64,000 nucleotides of DNA from NCBI GenBank assembly GCA_021234155.1, contig JAJEKV010000001.1, forward strand, positions 1,549,927 to 1,613,926, read 5' to 3'. The notes beneath the pieces were generated by a model. It saw only the letters and a list, made by a program, of their open reading frames with translations. It was not told the origin of the DNA and did not search any database. This stretch comes from Isoetes taiwanensis. Lineage: Eukaryota; Streptophyta; Lycopodiopsida; Isoetales; Isoetaceae. Numbering within the stretch: the first letter of the stretch is position 1; each line of letters opens with the position of its first letter. The translations under genes and the position numbers were made by a program. Shown piece after piece: positions 35,560 through 47,117 of the stretch.

Positions 35560-37130
35560 AAGGGGCTTCGTGAGCGACCATTCTTATGGACGGTATGTGG
35601 AGGTCGACACCCGGCGAGAGAAGGGCAAAGTACCTGAGTCTTCGGATAAGGAAGAAGACGAATACATCTGAGAGGATGACTTTGTCCGGTGGAAGCAATT
35701 GGCAGAGCAGATGCCGCCATACCGAGATCAGGGAGCACGGCTGACGGGATTGGATGCCCTTCCGGTTATCTATCACCAAGGGCAGGAGTACCTCCTACTG
35801 GAGGATATCATGTGGACATACCATGTAGTGGCTGGCCTAAAGGGCCGAATGAAAGCACAAGTGCTTTATGAGCTGGCGGAGTATTGCATGGATGACTTCA
35901 TCGACTTTATGCCAGATGAGCTCCTTACAGAGGTACAGCAACTGCTCCAATTCCATCAAGAAACCATCGAGCCGGCTGATACCCTCCTTCGGCTAAGGGA
36001 TCTCGTGCTTCAAGATCCTCCCTCTCAACCTCCTCCGGTAGCCTTTACGGCCATAGGGCCTCATGTCCCAAACATCAATATGGTTGATGTTCCTTCCGAA
36101 TCATGAAGAAGGGAAGACCTTTACCATAACCTCAGTCATCTAAGGGAGGAGAAGCAAGAGCTAAAGGAGGAAGAGGTCACCATGGACCTCGATAAGGAAG
36201 TAGCTACCTCGGTTGCACCAGAGGTCAAAGCGTTGGGGAACCACCTCACACGCTTCTTCCTATCGGGTTTTCGGCAAGGACAGGTCCTTTTTGTAGCCCG
36301 AGACCTAGCCCCCGAGGCCGAAGCATCGTGGTGGAACCTCCGTGCATTGTCCACCCTGGCCGGCCATAAGAAGCTCCCTTACCGCATTTTCACTTATGTG
36401 CTAGTGCGCCGGGACTTTGCTCTCACTGCTTTAGGCCAGGACATAGCGTCGTGGACGAGCATGAAGCTCCTTGTGGCAGCCCCTCTGGCCACTGCCTATC
36501 CACCTGAGGTTGTTTCTCTTGCAGCCACCACAGTTGGTCCCAGGATTACTCTATTGCGCCATCGGCCGCCATCATCACCTCCTACGCCGATGGATCGAGA
36601 TGCAGGACCTAGCTCCTAAATGCATATGAAAAGTATAGAGTATGGCTTTTGGCCACTCCAATATATGTATTATTGCATCAACACTTTTGGTGCCCTTTTT
36701 AATACAAAAATTTGTTTTCCTACATTACTTGTCTCTCTTCTTGAGGACTTTGAAGTATAAGGAAATGACTTATAAGCTGTGTATCTATTCTCAGGTTGCT
36801 GCAGGATTGGAAGAGCTATACGACCCGACAAAGGGGTGAGAGGTTGTCACCATTCTCTGTGAGACTGTGACCACGCTTTCCAGGACCTCAAAATCAAAAT
36901 CCGACGAGGATGGTCATATTGGGACTGCATCAAACAGGAAGCCTTCGAGGATGCCGACGACCACCTTTGGGATTTGTACTATGTGCTCCGCGACTTCTTT
37001 AACCTTTTGACTATTAGCCCAACCCTTGAGTATCAGGATGTCATCATCCAGGCTTGGGCTAAATATAAGCTAGTTCGTGCAGTCAGGAAGAGCATCCGTT
37101 ACTCGATCCTCTATCCCGTTACCACACCCT
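35560..37130 (+). pseudogene. Extra ORF region ahead of gag in the chromovirus
   Basis: Open stretches at 35699-36106, 36182-36619 and about 36900-37130. The first has GLDALPVIYHQGQEYLLLED and a following YCMDDFIDFMP. The related minus-strand element encodes the matching GLGMTSLTPVIIEGQECLML and DLDDFIDWEM at 46594-46881, so this coding is conserved between two copies rather than chance. I recognise no domain. It is separated from the canonical gag by a proline-rich piece (37276-37485). It may be an N-terminal gag extension or a separate accessory ORF. Confidence 0.6.
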
Positions 37131-37689
37131 AGAGCAACCCTTGTGTTAAATCCCTTTTTGTACAAATGTAATTTTCAATTCTGTTGGGTGTTTCTGGCAT
37201 GATGCCCTTTGTAATCATATAAATATCGTAATATCAAGTGCTTTCTTCGCAATGCTCTAGTCATAACTATCTAGTATGATATGTTTATCTCAATTTTGTT
37301 GTATCTTAGACAGTGTACGTCCCCCTCCGTGGGCGACACCGGTGCAACCGGGCCGTCTTACACCCGAACATGAGCTCACTATTATGAAACGTCAGCTTAC
37401 TGAGCTCCAGGCCTATGTGTTACAAACCAATCCACCCCAGATACCACAAGAATATGGGCCTGAGATTCCTGTTCCACCGAATTAGCAGCCACCGCCACCC
37501 GCACCCGCACCTGTGCTAGTTACAACTACTCGATCTAAGAGAGCACGCAGTAGTTCATCTTCGAATGCCACCTCTGAGAGTCTTCTGACTCATCTGACTC
37601 TTCTAAGAATGAGGTTGATCATGCAAAAGCTAAGAAGAAGGATTACCAAAAAACAGTGGACTCTGCCATCACCAGTATTTAGAAGAACC

Positions 37690-38494
37690 GTAAATTGGCA
37701 CAGTTCTCAGGAAAAACCAGGTCCAGAGTTGATGCCGAATCTTGGTTGGATGAGATGGAGGAGTTTGGCAAGTCGTATGGAATGACCGAGAAAGATATTG
37801 GAAAAGTTGCCACCATAAATCTTACGGGGTCTGCCCGTATATGGTGGAAGGAATATGCCCACTCCCACGGGCTGACGAGAGGAAGATGTTGTTATAAGGT
37901 TTTTGCTAAAGCCTTTAAATCTCATTATGTTCCTAGGGCTCATCGTTGTCAACAGATCCAAACCTTTTATCGCCTGGAACAGAAGAACATGACCGTCCAG
38001 TCATATACGGATGAGTTCATGAGGCTATGTTTTTTATGTCCCAGGGATAAATGAGCGCAGGGCAGTTGGGGGGTACATTGAGGGGTTATCCCCTACCTTG
38101 AGGAAAATGGTTTGAGCGATAGACCCTAAAACAGTCGCTGAAGCAGAGGCTAAAGCCCTTAGCCTAGAAGAGGACGCTCCTAAATATCAGCCATCACGAC
38201 CCTCTTCTTTTGGTCAGAACAAGGGGTATGCACCTTACAGAGAGCGCTCGTCTAGTCAGGGGCCTCCCGCCCCCACTGGATATCAGAAGCCAGAAAAGGT
38301 CTCCTTTACATACCAGACAAGTCCACCAACACCATGGGAGCTTTCAAGGATATCCTCCAAGCCATTCCCAGGGAGGCTTGTGACCAGTTACGTCGGGACA
38401 AGGCTTGCTATCGGTGCTTCCGCCCGGGACACCGTATGCAGGAATGCCCCTACACGACACAATCAGTGCAGGCCGCCCTTGCAGAAGTGGATTA
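37690..38494 (+). pseudogene. Chromovirus gag with zinc knuckle
   Basis: Gag forms the particle shell that packages element RNA. The frame at 37695-38054 shows the retrotransposon gag body: DAESWLDEMEEF, TGSARIWWKEYA and LEQKNMTVQSYTDEFMRL. A frameshift near 38040 follows. The zinc knuckle CYRCFRPGHRMQECP (C-x2-C-x4-H-x4-C) lies at about 38406-38450. Stops at about 38115 (before AIDPKTVAEAEAKAL) and 38494 interrupt it. Confidence 0.8.
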
Positions 38495-38559
38495 GGATGG
38501 CGCAGGGGACCTAAGCAATCCAGACAGCCTTGCGGACGGTGACGCACCTGATTATATAC

Positions 38560-39677
38560 AAGGTGAGTCTCACATTTATGCTGCCATTGAAACGGGTCAA
38601 GCCGATCATCAGCCTACCGTCATTTCCACGATTGGCCAAGTAGACTGTAAACCTTTCATTATCCTTATGGACACCGGCAACACGCACAATTTTGCTTCTC
38701 CTAGGATGGCAGAAGCGTTGCAGCTTACCCTCTTGAAATCCAAGCCACGTCCAGTTACGTTGGCCAATGGCGCTATACGTCACACACGGGGTCGACGCAT
38801 CAATTTGAATATTCAGCTGCCAGGAGCACCTGTTGCTCTAGGAGTGGAGATAATGGATATTGGTCGCCATGATCTCATTGTAGGGATGGAGTTCCTGGCT
38901 GCTGCCAAGACCAACATTGATTGTGAAAAGCGAGAAGTTACCTTCAACGCAGCCAATGGAACCCGAGTGACCATAGCAGATAAACCAGTTGTTCCCATTA
39001 TGCAATATATCTCATTATGCCAGTCGCATAGGGCTATCAGGAAATCTCAAATTATAGGCATGATTCGACTTGCTTCAATAGAAGCCAAGTCCAAACAAGA
39101 CGAAGTTCTTGATACCTTGCCTCCGACAATAGCCATTGTTCTTCGGGAATACCATGACCTTTTTCCCGAAGAAATTCATCGATCGCCACCTTTTAGAGGC
39201 GTGGAGTGTGAAATTACCTTGGAACCAGGCATTAAGCCCACTAGCAAGGCTCCCTATCGAATGAGTATTCCTGAATTGACAGAGCTTAAGAAGCAGTTGC
39301 AAGAGCTCCTCAAATTAGGCTTCATTCGACCTAGTGTCTCACCTTTTGGGGCCCCGATACTCTTCGTCAAGAAGAAGGATGACACTGTGAGAATGTCTAT
39401 CGATTACCACCAACTGAATAAGCATACTATTAAGAATCGATATGCTTTACCGCGTGCCGACGATCTAATGGATCAGTTGCAAAGGGCTAAGTACTTTACA
39501 AAGATTGACCTTCGATCGGGATATCACCAGATACGGATTAAGGAGGATGACATCTACAAGTCTGCTTTTCAGACACGCTATGGGTATTATGAGTTCACTG
39601 TGATGCCTTTTGGCCTGACTAATGCCCCGGTCACCTTCATGAGACTGATGAATGATGTCTTCCGTGAATACTCTTGA
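38560..39677 (+). pseudogene. Chromovirus protease and reverse transcriptase N-terminal part
   Basis: The aspartic protease has [12 protein letters not shown] (catalytic D-T-G, start near 38667) and a downstream [12 protein letters not shown]. The RT follows: [52 protein letters not shown] and [12 protein letters not shown]. The frame ends after DVFREYS, where one extra T before CTTGATGAT shifts it. Otherwise this 336-codon run is clean. Protease would cut the polyprotein and RT would copy the RNA. Confidence 0.85.
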
Positions 39678-40510
39678 TGATTTTGTCATCATATTCTTTG
39701 ATGATATCCTCATATATAGTAAGACCTTAGAGGACCATGAGCGGCATCTTCAGTTGGCCTTACAGAAACTGAGATGCCACCAACTATACGCCAAATTCTC
39801 CAAGTGTCGATTTGCAACCACCAAGGTTGATTACCTGGGACATATTGTGTCTGCAGAAGGAATAGCCACGGATCTAGCTAAAATTGAAGCAGTAAAGGAT
39901 TGGCCAATTCCAACCAATGTGTCTGAGGTTCGCAGCTTCTTAGGCTTGGCCGGGTATCGTAAGTTTGTTAAAGACTTTGCCAAGCTCGCCGCGCCCTGGA
40001 CGGACCTAACCAAGCATGAAAAGGTTAGGGATTGGATGGCACATTAGAAAGACAAAGTCCAAGCCGGATTCCAGTCGTTGAAGGATGCATTGACGACGGC
40101 CCCGGTTCTCACCTTGCCAGATCCTCAGAAGGATGAGTGGGTTGCCACTGATTCTAGTAAAATAGATACCGGTGGAGTGTTAATGCAAGAAGGTCGGGTC
40201 ATCGCATATGATTCTAGGAAGATGAATGAGGAAGAACAGTGATACTCCACGCATGACCAAGAATTGCTTGCTGTCGTGCGTGCACTACGCATTTGGAGGC
40301 ACTATTTACTGGGGAGATGATTCCAGTTGGACACTGATAATCAAGTCTTCAATAGATCTTCATGCAACCCCACCTCAACTTGAGGTAAAGATGATGGATG
40401 GAATTTCTTGAAGAATATGATTTTGAGGTCATCTATAAGCCGGGCAAGCATAATGTTGTTGCTGGCGCGCTTTGCAGACATCCATTGGTCACTCGAACGC
40501 ATTGTAATGT
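39660..40510 (+). pseudogene. Chromovirus reverse transcriptase C-terminal part and RNase H
   Basis: The frame resumes with [20 protein letters not shown] (catalytic FFDD) and [14 protein letters not shown], up to 40047. RNase H can be traced through DSSKIDTGGVLMQEGRVIAY (40150) and STHDQELLAVVRALRIWRHY, ending near IYKPGKHNVVAGAL. In-frame TGA stops occur before YSTHDQ and after LLGR, both explained by CGA to TGA changes. Confidence 0.8.
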
Positions 40511-40699
40511 TATATCCACACTCTCCAGTGAGTTTGGGAAGCAGATACAGTAGGCTCTTCCCATAGACTCAGAATTCCAGAAGATATGGCAAAGTGTATC
40601 CAAGGAAGCCAGAACGGACAAGGAAAGGGAGGCTTTCTGCCATTATAAAAAGGAAGCTGACCTTCTTTATTATAAGAATAAGTTATGTGTTCCCGAGAT

Positions 40700-41640
40700 A
40701 TCATGAGTTTGCAAGCTCATTCTCCAGGACACACATAACAGTCATATAGCGGGGCACGCGGGTTTATGATGGCCAGGAATGAAGAAGCACATTGCCAGGT
40801 GCATTAGGCAATGTCAGATCTGTCAGCAAACAAAGGCTGAGCAGCTGCGTATTCCAAAGGAACTGCAACCCCTAGATGTCCCCAATGCAAAATGGGAAGT
40901 TATTACCATGGATTTTATTGTGGGACTTCCGCACACCTAAAGAGAGTTTGATGCCTTAATGGTGGTGGTCGACAAACTTTCTAAGATGGCACACTTTTTG
41001 CTATGTCGTACCATGGACACTGCATTGGATACCGCCTTGTTGTTTACCAAGGAGGTATTTCGCCTGCATAGGATGCCCCGTACTATTATATCAGACCGCG
41101 ATCCTAAGTTTGCTAGTGCATTCTGAAAAGATTTTTTTAGCACTATTCAAACTAAGCTTGCCATGAGCACCGCTTATCATCCGCAGGCAGATGGACAAAC
41201 AGAGCGTACCAATCGCATAATCGAAGATATGCTATGTAACTATGTCTGGAACAAGCAATCTCAATGGTCGGATTACATCCATTTGGTAGAGTTCGCCTAT
41301 AACAGTACTAAACAGGAGTCCTCAAGGATGTCTCCTTTCATGATAAATTACGGCTATCAATGCCTTACTCCAGACACGTGGCATAATCCGGTTTCAAGGT
41401 GGAAGTCTCTCAGCAGCTGCTTGTAGATATGCAAGCACTTGTGGAAGAAGTTAGAGCATATTTGTTAACTGCAAGAGCTCGGCAAAAGAGTCTTGCCGAT
41501 CGACATCGAACACCACGGGGAATTCCAGGTCGATGATTTGGTTTGGCTAAAGATTAAAGTGAAATAAGCCAAACTTAAGATCGGCAATTGTAAGAAGCTT
41601 GCACCTACATGGGCGGGACCTTTTCAGATAACCGAAAGGA
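40700..41640 (+). pseudogene. Chromovirus integrase
   Basis: One frame carries the zinc-binding part (HIARCIRQCQICQQTKAE) and the core: WEVITMDFIVGLPHT, then IISDRDPKFASAF, then YHPQADGQTERTNRIIEDML. The catalytic D, D and E can all be seen. Three stops lie in this frame: before WPGMKK, after LPHT and after FASAF. After 41420 a frameshift precedes the segment LVWLKIKVK (stop) AKLKIGNCKKLAP, the C-terminal DNA-binding part. Confidence 0.8.
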
Positions 41641-41660
41641 TAGGTTCTCAACTCTTTTGA

Positions 41661-42080
41661 TTGGATCTACCCGCACATTTGAAGATCCATAAAGTTTTCC
41701 ATGTGAGTCTTCTTAAGAAGCATAATCCTGATCCAGAAGAAGTTCTTGACACACCAACACTTCTTGAGATGACTGAGGATCAGTTGGAGATTGTGTCTGA
41801 GGCCCTCCTTGATTGTGCATATAAGCAAATCCGCCGAACTCAAATTTTGCAATACTTGGTTAAGTGGAAACACTTACCCACAGAAGACGCAACATGGGTT
41901 CTTAAAGCGGATTTGGATAAGACTTACCCGGCCTTTATGAAAAAATGCCAGGGCCGAACTATTCAAGATGCGATCATCTCCAACCCTGACGGTAAGCATG
42001 GTGTTGACGGTCTTACAGGAATTACATGGGCGAGGTCCAACAGGGATCATATGAGCGAGATCCGACAGGGATCATTGTAG
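41661..42080 (+). pseudogene. Chromovirus chromodomain
   Basis: After LDLPAHLKIHKVFHVSLLKK the frame continues with ILQYLVKWKHLPTEDATWV, the core of a chromodomain, with the conserved YLVKW and EDATW. Chromodomains in chromoviruses steer integration to particular chromatin. The minus-strand neighbour has the matching FLQYLMKWTH at 44916-45119. Confidence 0.85.
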
Positions 42081-42480
42081 GGGTTGGGTTACATGCATCT
42101 TAGGTGGGAAACGGGGCATATAGGCATTCATGATAGGACACATTCATCTATGGCTATAATAGGTATTTGCCATTCCTTATGCCGCGACGATATGCCAGCC
42201 TTACGCATGATGGGATTGGTCCTTTCAACCACACTGCTTAAATTATTTTGTAAATACTGATATATTTTACTTCTGCAAGCCAGTAGGGCGTACTATTTAT
42301 GCAGAAGATCGTAGGCCTCAGCCTGGAGGCCAACTCTTGTATTTGAAATTTTGTGTTATGAGTGCACTCTTAAGTTGTTACTATCTTTGTAAGGGACTTC
42401 TGTCCTATCACCTGGATATGTAACCTTCTGTTCACTTCAATAAGTAAGGGTTTAACTCTAATGCTGGGGACAACATTAAT

Positions 42481-42495
42481 CCAAGGGGGGGAGAA
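42481..42495 (+). other. Polypurine tract of the chromovirus
   Basis: CCAAGGGGGGGAGAA directly before the 3' LTR; such tracts prime second-strand synthesis. Confidence 0.85.
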
Positions 42496-44041
42496 TGTGA
42501 CGTTCCAGGTATTTATACGGTATACATATGCCTACCATGACACGTCACCCACATGTAATTAGGCCCTAGGGATCAAATGGGGTTCACCCAAAATGGATTT
42601 TATTAGCTATACTAATAAAATTAAGGGATAATTATGGATTATATTAACATGATTAACCTAATTATGCTAATTAGGGTATAATTAGTTAAGTGTGACCAAT
42701 TGGAGAGCGCTACCTGGCCCAACTCGATTGGCCAAGTGGGACTTGCTATTTTGGGTGGTGAAATAGGGGTCCTACCCCCCATTTTTGCCCAAATTCGACT
42801 TGGGAAGAGAGGAGGAGCAGTAGCTATCAGTTTTTGCCAAGTTTTGCCAATAGACACCAAAGTATGGAGACTTTCCGTGATAATGGCTCCAGCCAAGACA
42901 CTGGTTAGTCCCTAGATATCTTCTAGCTCTGCTAACACTTCTTTGAGTAGATGGAATGGTTAAACTCTCTTTCTTATGTTGTTTTGGATGTTGATGGATA
43001 CTTAGATAGTGTTTATATTCTTTCTTTCTGCTCTCTCTATGAATTGGGAATTAAGGGAAGGGTAGAGACCTGAAAGCCTCTTAGAACTAGAGATGCTTCT
43101 AGCTAGACCCCTTAAAACCCAATAAATGCGGCCTGTGCACAAGAGCCAACCTGGATGAGGATGCTATGATGTGGTTCAGCACCAAATAACGAGTATGATG
43201 GTGAATCGGGGGTGGGGTCCTGCCTAGCGCGGCTACATGACTTCTACAATGTGCTAGGCCTATAGCCGGTCACTGTGTGTGGGCCAGGTATGGGTCTGAC
43301 ACTCCCTAGGTCGCAGGAGACGTGCCTATATGGACGCCCTGGACTCGAGCGGGCAGGTGAACCGGCCTTTATATTTAGGGGAGTAAGTCGGGTACGGATG
43401 TAGGGGTCCCTGAGGTGGCACGTGTTCTCTAGCACATCCAGGAATCCGTCATGCTCGGGGAAGGGACGCCTCTCTAACCTGCCTCATCGTACCGGGGAGA
43501 TGTAGTCCGTAGGGTGGTTCCTTGGGATTGCGTCTCCAGAGGGCTACAAACACGTCATAGCATGATTCAGCCTATCTGCAAAGTGTGCACAGGAGGGGCG
43601 GATGGAGTGGACTACCCTAGCCATTGTCTTATACCAGCCAACGCCATGTTATACTTACGTCTGTTGATATCTTGATGCCCTGACCGTCAGTTGACCCCTT
43701 GGAGTCTGAGCCCAGGGTAGCGCCTTGTCCTGGTGTATAGCTCATGTTATTATGGTTGTACTGTCTTTTCATTGATGATGATGGATGGGCCATCCTTCGT
43801 GGTTGTATATTATTTTAACGTGATTATTGTATGCTAACGTGTATGTATGCTTCCGCTGTATAGGATTTTCCCATAGAGGACGTAGGACGAATGACACCTC
43901 CGTGTTCCTCGCCCAGACACTTGGCCATCCCAAGTGGTCCGAGTATGATGGAGGGCCTGACCATGGTGATATAGTCGCCATGGAAGGGGAAATCCCGTAT
44001 TTGTACGATGGGAGTATCATATAGATTTTGGGAGCATCACA
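42496..44041 (+). repeat. 3' LTR (copy B) of the plus-strand chromovirus
   Basis: 1,546 bp from TGTGACGTTCC to GAGCATCACA. Same family as LTR A and LTR C. The next bases (ACAAAAGGGGTTTAATTGC) belong to a U3 start of a copy-C-type LTR, which at 50086 onward is preceded by GAGACAAA. So this LTR sits inside another LTR. Confidence 0.85.
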
Positions 44042-44207
44042 ACAAAAGGGGTTTAATTGCATATGTTTAATAGACATGTGCAACATACGAGGTTGCCCCC
44101 TAGGCGCAACCCTTTACGGCTCTCAAGTATTTGTCAAGGTCACATGTACGCATGGCGTAGCAATATAATATACGTATTCAGACCATATATTATGCTGGAA
44201 TGTCACA
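44042..44207 (-). repeat. Truncated 3' LTR of the minus-strand gypsy element
   Basis: Matches 50087-50243 closely (CAACATACGAGGTTGCCCCC, CCTTTACGGCTCTCAAGTA, TATTATGC(T/C)GGAA(T/C)(G/A)TCACA). The remaining ~1.27 kb is replaced by the plus-strand LTR B on the left, as if that element inserted here. Confidence 0.8.
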
Positions 44208-44222
44208 ATCTCCCCACCTTGG
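44208..44222 (-). other. Polypurine tract of the minus-strand gypsy element
   Basis: Minus-strand CCAAGGTGGGGAGAT directly before the LTR start, equivalent to CCAAGGGGGGGAGAA of the plus element. Confidence 0.75.
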
Positions 44223-44915
44223 ATTGATGCCGTCCTCAGCATCACGTGTCTCCCTCCTTGGAAACCTACATGATCCCTACAAGACATTCCATGCATGCAA
44301 TTTTATATTACAATTACCCCAAGATAATATTTATAAGTTTGAATTTTATAATCATGTCACTTGTTCCATAACATACTATAGTAAGGTGATCTCTCAACCC
44401 TTACATTATCATTTACAATTGACAAAATTTTATGGTTTGTACAATTATCATTAATAGAGTTTTCAAAATTCTATAATGTAAGGTCCCTTTGGTCTCCTTG
44501 CAACACATTACGTCAAAACATGGTTGCAAGTCTTCGCAGTGTGACCCTCCTGCCACTAGACGCTCTTATTGGCCTGCAGGTCCAACACTACATTAGTACA
44601 CATTTATTTATTATAAAGTTGGTTATTAGGGAACCACCCATTGAATTACACTTAATTAATTCTATGGATGCAAGACTAATATCCCGACGTAGGAAGATGA
44701 TGTTTCTTCCATCTTGGCCATGGAGACAGCGCCCTATCATGCCTAAGATGATCATTTATGCTGACACCTTTCGTCGCCCCTTGGCATGAAGGATGGCGTC
44801 CTCCCCATAGTAGGCATTGACTGAATGACCTCTTATCTCTCAATTTCGTCTACTTCCGTGGCAAGGGAGTAGACTTCTTAATCTACTTCACACTCACCTA
44901 TCGGTTCCGTGTCGA

Positions 44916-45455
44916 CTACTTTGATGACGAGTCGACCCTTGCATTGCTCCATGAATTGGGGGTACTGCTTCTCCAAATCTGATTATAGTATCCACGTTGC
45001 ATCTTCCACAGGCAATGTGTCCATTTCATTAGGTATTGGAGAAATTGGGATCTTTTTGTTTTCTTGTAGGACCTGTCAAGAAGAACCTCTGGGACGATCT
45101 CAAGTTGGCCGTCCTTCATTTCAGTAACTCTGTTATCTCTAATACTTCCTCTGGATTAGGAGTGTGCCTCTTCAGGAGACTTACATGGAAGACCCTATGG
45201 ATTTCGAGATGTGCTGGAAGATCCAACTTGTAGGATTGCTTACCTACTCTTTTGGTTATCCTGAAAGGCAGCAAGTTTCTTGCAATTGCCGATGCGAAGC
45301 TTCGCTTGCTTGACTTTGATCTTCAACCACGCATTGTCCCTTATTTGAAACCCTCTTACTGTTCTGTGCTTATCGGCTACACTCTTCTGCCAGCTTCTTG
45401 ATGCTAGAAGATATCCTCTCACTTCTTCCACCAATTGTTGCATGTCGGCTAGCAT
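44916..45455 (-). pseudogene. Integrase C-terminus and chromodomain remnant
   Basis: Minus-strand 45455-45240 reads LADMQQLVEEVRGYLLASR then WLKIKVKQAKLRIGNCKKLA, the end of integrase. 45119-44916 reads GQLEIVPEVLLDRSYKKTKR and FLQYLMKWTH, a chromodomain start that is then frameshifted. The plus element has the same sequence with a stop where this copy has KVKQAK. Confidence 0.75.
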
Positions 45456-45655
45456 CTGCTGGGATACTTATACCTTGGGCAAGGGATTGTGACAAGTGTC
45501 TGGGGTCACGCATTGGTAGCCGTAGTTGATCATGAACGGCGACATTCGAGATGACATTTGAGACGACATTTGAGACGACTCCTGCCCCTATCACGGTTGG
45601 GACCCTCCCGGCCGTCCTGCCGATTGTTGTCTTGCTCCTCAGATTCGGAGTCGGA

Positions 45656-45982
45656 TTAGGAACTAGAGTTGGAGGAATCCGTGCTAGGGGATCTCCTTCT
45701 CTGGTTTCTCTTCTTTGCCTTGTCTATTCTACCAGCAGGTGTTTGGGGTAGTTGGACATTCTGGTCTGGTGCAATTACTGCCCTCCCTGCCAGCAAGGCT
45801 CTTATCTCGTGGATATCTAATCTCATTTGAGATATCTCCTCTTCTGAGGTTGGTGCCTCGAACTCTTGGAACAGGTTCCTTGGTTGAAACTGTCTTGCGG
45901 GTGTTTGCTCATCTTGAGGTTGTCGATCTTGTTTTACACTCCTGGGTGCTCTAGCTGCATACACATTAGATTGCACTCTCAT
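45656..45982 (-). pseudogene. Proline/glutamine-rich gag linker ORF
   Basis: 108 codons beginning MRVQSNVYAARAPRS, with a segment EEEISQMRLDIHEIRALLAG and a basic, serine-rich end (KKRNQRRRSPSTDSSNSSS). The position corresponds to 37276-37600 of the plus element (LTIMKRQLTELQAYVLQ then serine-rich sequence). Then coding stops at the pol deletion. Function unknown. Confidence 0.5.
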
Positions 45983-46129
45983 GATTAGCTTTTGTTTGTT
46001 ATTGCATTGGTTGTTTGATGATATAGTTGTGGGGACAAATTATATCAAAGAACATTCATAATGCCGTCCATTATATTCATAAGGTACAATATTTTTACAA
46101 TCAATATTAGAGAGAGAAAAAAAAAGTTT

Positions 46130-47090
46130 TTAATCTATTCTTGGAATCTTCGATATGCTGGGTTGTCTTCCAAGAACTTCTTCACTTAGGCTATACCAAT
46201 TGTTCACTCCAAGTTCCTTAAGAATGTTGGTGGGCGTACCACCTTGAAGTGCCGTTACCAGGTCTTCAACCCTTCTATCCGACGTATAGGCCACAGCGAC
46301 GGCCAACCTGCCCTGACGTCTGTATGGGACTGCGAAGTCGAAGATGCTCAACTAGGTTATGGATCTCTTGACCAGGATGACATGGTCGATGTTCAGAGGC
46401 ATCCGAGCATGCATACCAAATCTCGAAACATGGACCTGGAAGAGGTCAAGTTGATGCCGCCTCTTTCTAGCCCGGCTGGCGCTACTGATGAGGTGTTGGG
46501 TAGGAGCGCGCTTGTTGTCTTTCCCCTAATGCCCATCTGCTCCTGGATGGCTATAAATTCCTCCTCTGAGGGCAGTTCTTGTTGCGTCATCATCTACCAA
46601 ATACCAATGTAAGCTTCAATGTTGGATGATGACTGCCCAGTGTAAGTGTGGACTTCCCTGATGCTGATGGGGAAGTCTTGCATCTCCCAGTCGATGAAGT
46701 CATCGAGGTCAGGCTGTTGTCGTAGAAGATGCAGGAGCTCGTCCACCCTGTAGCCTCTATCTCTGCACTCTGGGAGGTTCTTTATGTCGTGCAACATCAG
46801 GCACTCTTGGCCTTCGATGATGACCGGGGTTAGACTGGTCATACCTAACCCAAGTGGAGGCGCTGTCCACGTTATCCTCAAACCTTCGTCGAAGCCCTGA
46901 AGGTCTTCTTCTGCTTGTTGTCGTTCTTGTATGGGGTTGACGTCGATGATGTCTTCAACGTCGTAACCTTGTCCTTCCTCTGCCTCTTCCTCTTCCTCTG
47001 ACCCTTCATACTCCAGGAGTAACTACTCTTTTGCTTCTGAGGCGAGGGGTTCAATATCCAATGGCTGAATGGAGGGTTCACCTATTTGGA
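46130..47090 (-). pseudogene. Upstream ORF region of the minus-strand gypsy element
   Basis: Frames 46881-46594, 46593-46393 and 46351-46130 together correspond to 35.56-36.6 kb of the plus element. The first has TPVIIEGQECLMLHD and LDDFIDWEMQDFP. An acidic run of Glu codons just before it (minus-strand 47010-46960) matches an acidic stretch in the plus copy. No domain recognised. The two copies support real coding here. Confidence 0.55.
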
Positions 47091-47117
47091 TTTGGGCTCT
47101 ATGGGACAAAAAGATGG

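Larger units (their letters stand above)
35530..44041 (+). mobile_element. Ty3/gypsy chromovirus, 5'-truncated, decayed
   Basis: A plus-strand element with, in order, an extra upstream coding region, gag with zinc knuckle, protease, reverse transcriptase, RNase H, integrase and a chromodomain, then a polypurine tract and a 1.55-kb 3' LTR. Integrase after RNase H is the gypsy order and the terminal chromodomain places it with chromoviruses. Many single in-frame stops and a few indels break the polyprotein. The 5' LTR is missing; the left boundary is the first codons that align with the minus-strand relative at 46.6-47.1 kb and is approximate. Confidence 0.85.
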
